From Gammaproteobacteria bacterium (lineage in GTDB: Bacteria; Pseudomonadota; Gammaproteobacteria; DSM-16500), in assembly GCA_021323555.1 (NCBI GenBank), contig JAJONP010000190.1, positions 1-5,772 on the forward strand: DNA of 5,772 bases, given 5' to 3'. Position numbers and translations under genes: made by a program. Shown here one piece after another: positions 5,534 to 5,772 of this stretch. The number at the start of each line of letters is the position of its first letter. Position 1 is the stretch's first letter. The notes below the pieces were generated by a model. The model was not told the origin of the DNA. It did not search any database and worked only from the letters and a program-made list of their open reading frames with translations.

Positions 5534-5772
5534 ATGATGAAAACAGCATTTATCAGAGCACGCGTTGAACCTAACTTGAAAATAATAGCTGAAAGAGTTT
5601 TAGATGAATTAGGAATTACACCTACACAGGCTGTTACCATGTTATATAAGCGTATTGCACGTGAACATGAATGGCCTTTAGAATTAAAAATACCTAATGC
5701 AAAAACAGCACGAGCAATTAGAGAAACTAGAAAAGCAAAAGGCGTAACCATTTTCAAAAATAAAGAAGATTT
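5534..5772 (+). CDS. RelB/DinJ-family antitoxin (partial, 3' end beyond right edge)
   Basis: 79 codons are present, nearly the whole of a typical 80-95 residue antitoxin. MMKTAFIRARVEP matches the N-terminal beta strand of the RelB/DinJ ribbon-helix-helix domain. It is followed by helix LKIIAERVLDELG (15-27) and helix TPTQAVTMLYKRIARE (29-44), then WPLELKIPNAKTARAI, the usual link to the toxin-neutralising C-terminal region. It should dimerise, bind its own promoter and neutralise a RelE/YafQ-type ribosome-dependent mRNA endonuclease encoded just downstream, outside the window. It has an unusually strong ribosome binding site, as expected for an antitoxin that must be made in excess. It stands apart from the upstream fucose-synthase-like gene by 69 bases with its own candidate operator, so it is probably an independent unit. 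The family call is confident; the toxin is inferred. Confidence 0.9.
   Translation, partial: MMKTAFIRARVEPNLKIIAERVLDELGITPTQAVTMLYKRIAREHEWPLELKIPNAKTARAIRETRKAKGVTIFKNKED

Noticed and set aside
5503..5757. Antisense frame over the antitoxin
   Set aside because: The sense strand has a clear RelB/DinJ protein and a perfect Shine-Dalgarno site.

Overview
The window looks like an accessory surface-polysaccharide region of a moderately AT-rich gammaproteobacterium-like genome. The mix of a GtrA-type membrane protein, a GDP-fucose-synthase-like enzyme, a stand-alone GyrI-like protein, an AAA/DUF4143 ATPase relic and a RelB/DinJ antitoxin would fit Legionellales or relatives, but this placement is a guess from gene content; no rRNA or other marker gene is present.

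Left part (1-2160, minus strand): three tightly packed genes read leftward as gtrA-like, then E1 alpha, then E1 beta. Their ends overlap by 8 and 14 bases, so they are almost certainly one translationally coupled operon. The two E1 subunits form a thiamine-diphosphate 2-oxoacid dehydrogenase/decarboxylase of an unusual subtype; E1 beta runs off the left edge. No E2 or E3 gene is visible. With GtrA as leader gene, a role in making or moving a cell-surface glycan building block is more likely than central pyruvate metabolism.

Middle (2161-3435): a gene-free stretch of about 620 bases holds a repeat complex. It has three related copies of a TTAAGAAARTAGGCCGARGG unit. Two of them are in opposite orientation and each carries a long GC-rich hairpin; the two hairpins differ partly by pair-preserving substitutions. 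Together they look like a small non-autonomous (MITE-like) element of about 390 bp ending in TTAA. A small GyrI/Cass2-like effector-binding protein follows on the plus strand. After it come a near-consensus promoter and a 21-base direct repeat spaced 32 bases apart.

Right part (3436-5772, plus strand): an AAA-ATPase/DUF4143 gene is broken by an internal deletion plus frameshift between Walker B and the rest of the protein. Five bases after its stop begins an intact GDP-L-fucose-synthase-family gene with all expected catalytic residues but no good ribosome binding site. Last comes a RelB/DinJ-type antitoxin, cut by the right edge, with a perfect 12-base Shine-Dalgarno sequence and an inverted repeat that may be its operator. 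Its toxin would lie just beyond the window.

Overall: a sugar-nucleotide/glycan locus (gtrA-like, E1 alpha/beta, fucose-synthase-like) interrupted by mobile or accessory material (repeat element, orphan effector-binding protein, decayed ATPase, toxin-antitoxin). I see no convincing wholly new multi-gene system. The best leads are the E1 pair without E2/E3, the structured inverted repeats, and the direct repeat in front of the ATPase.
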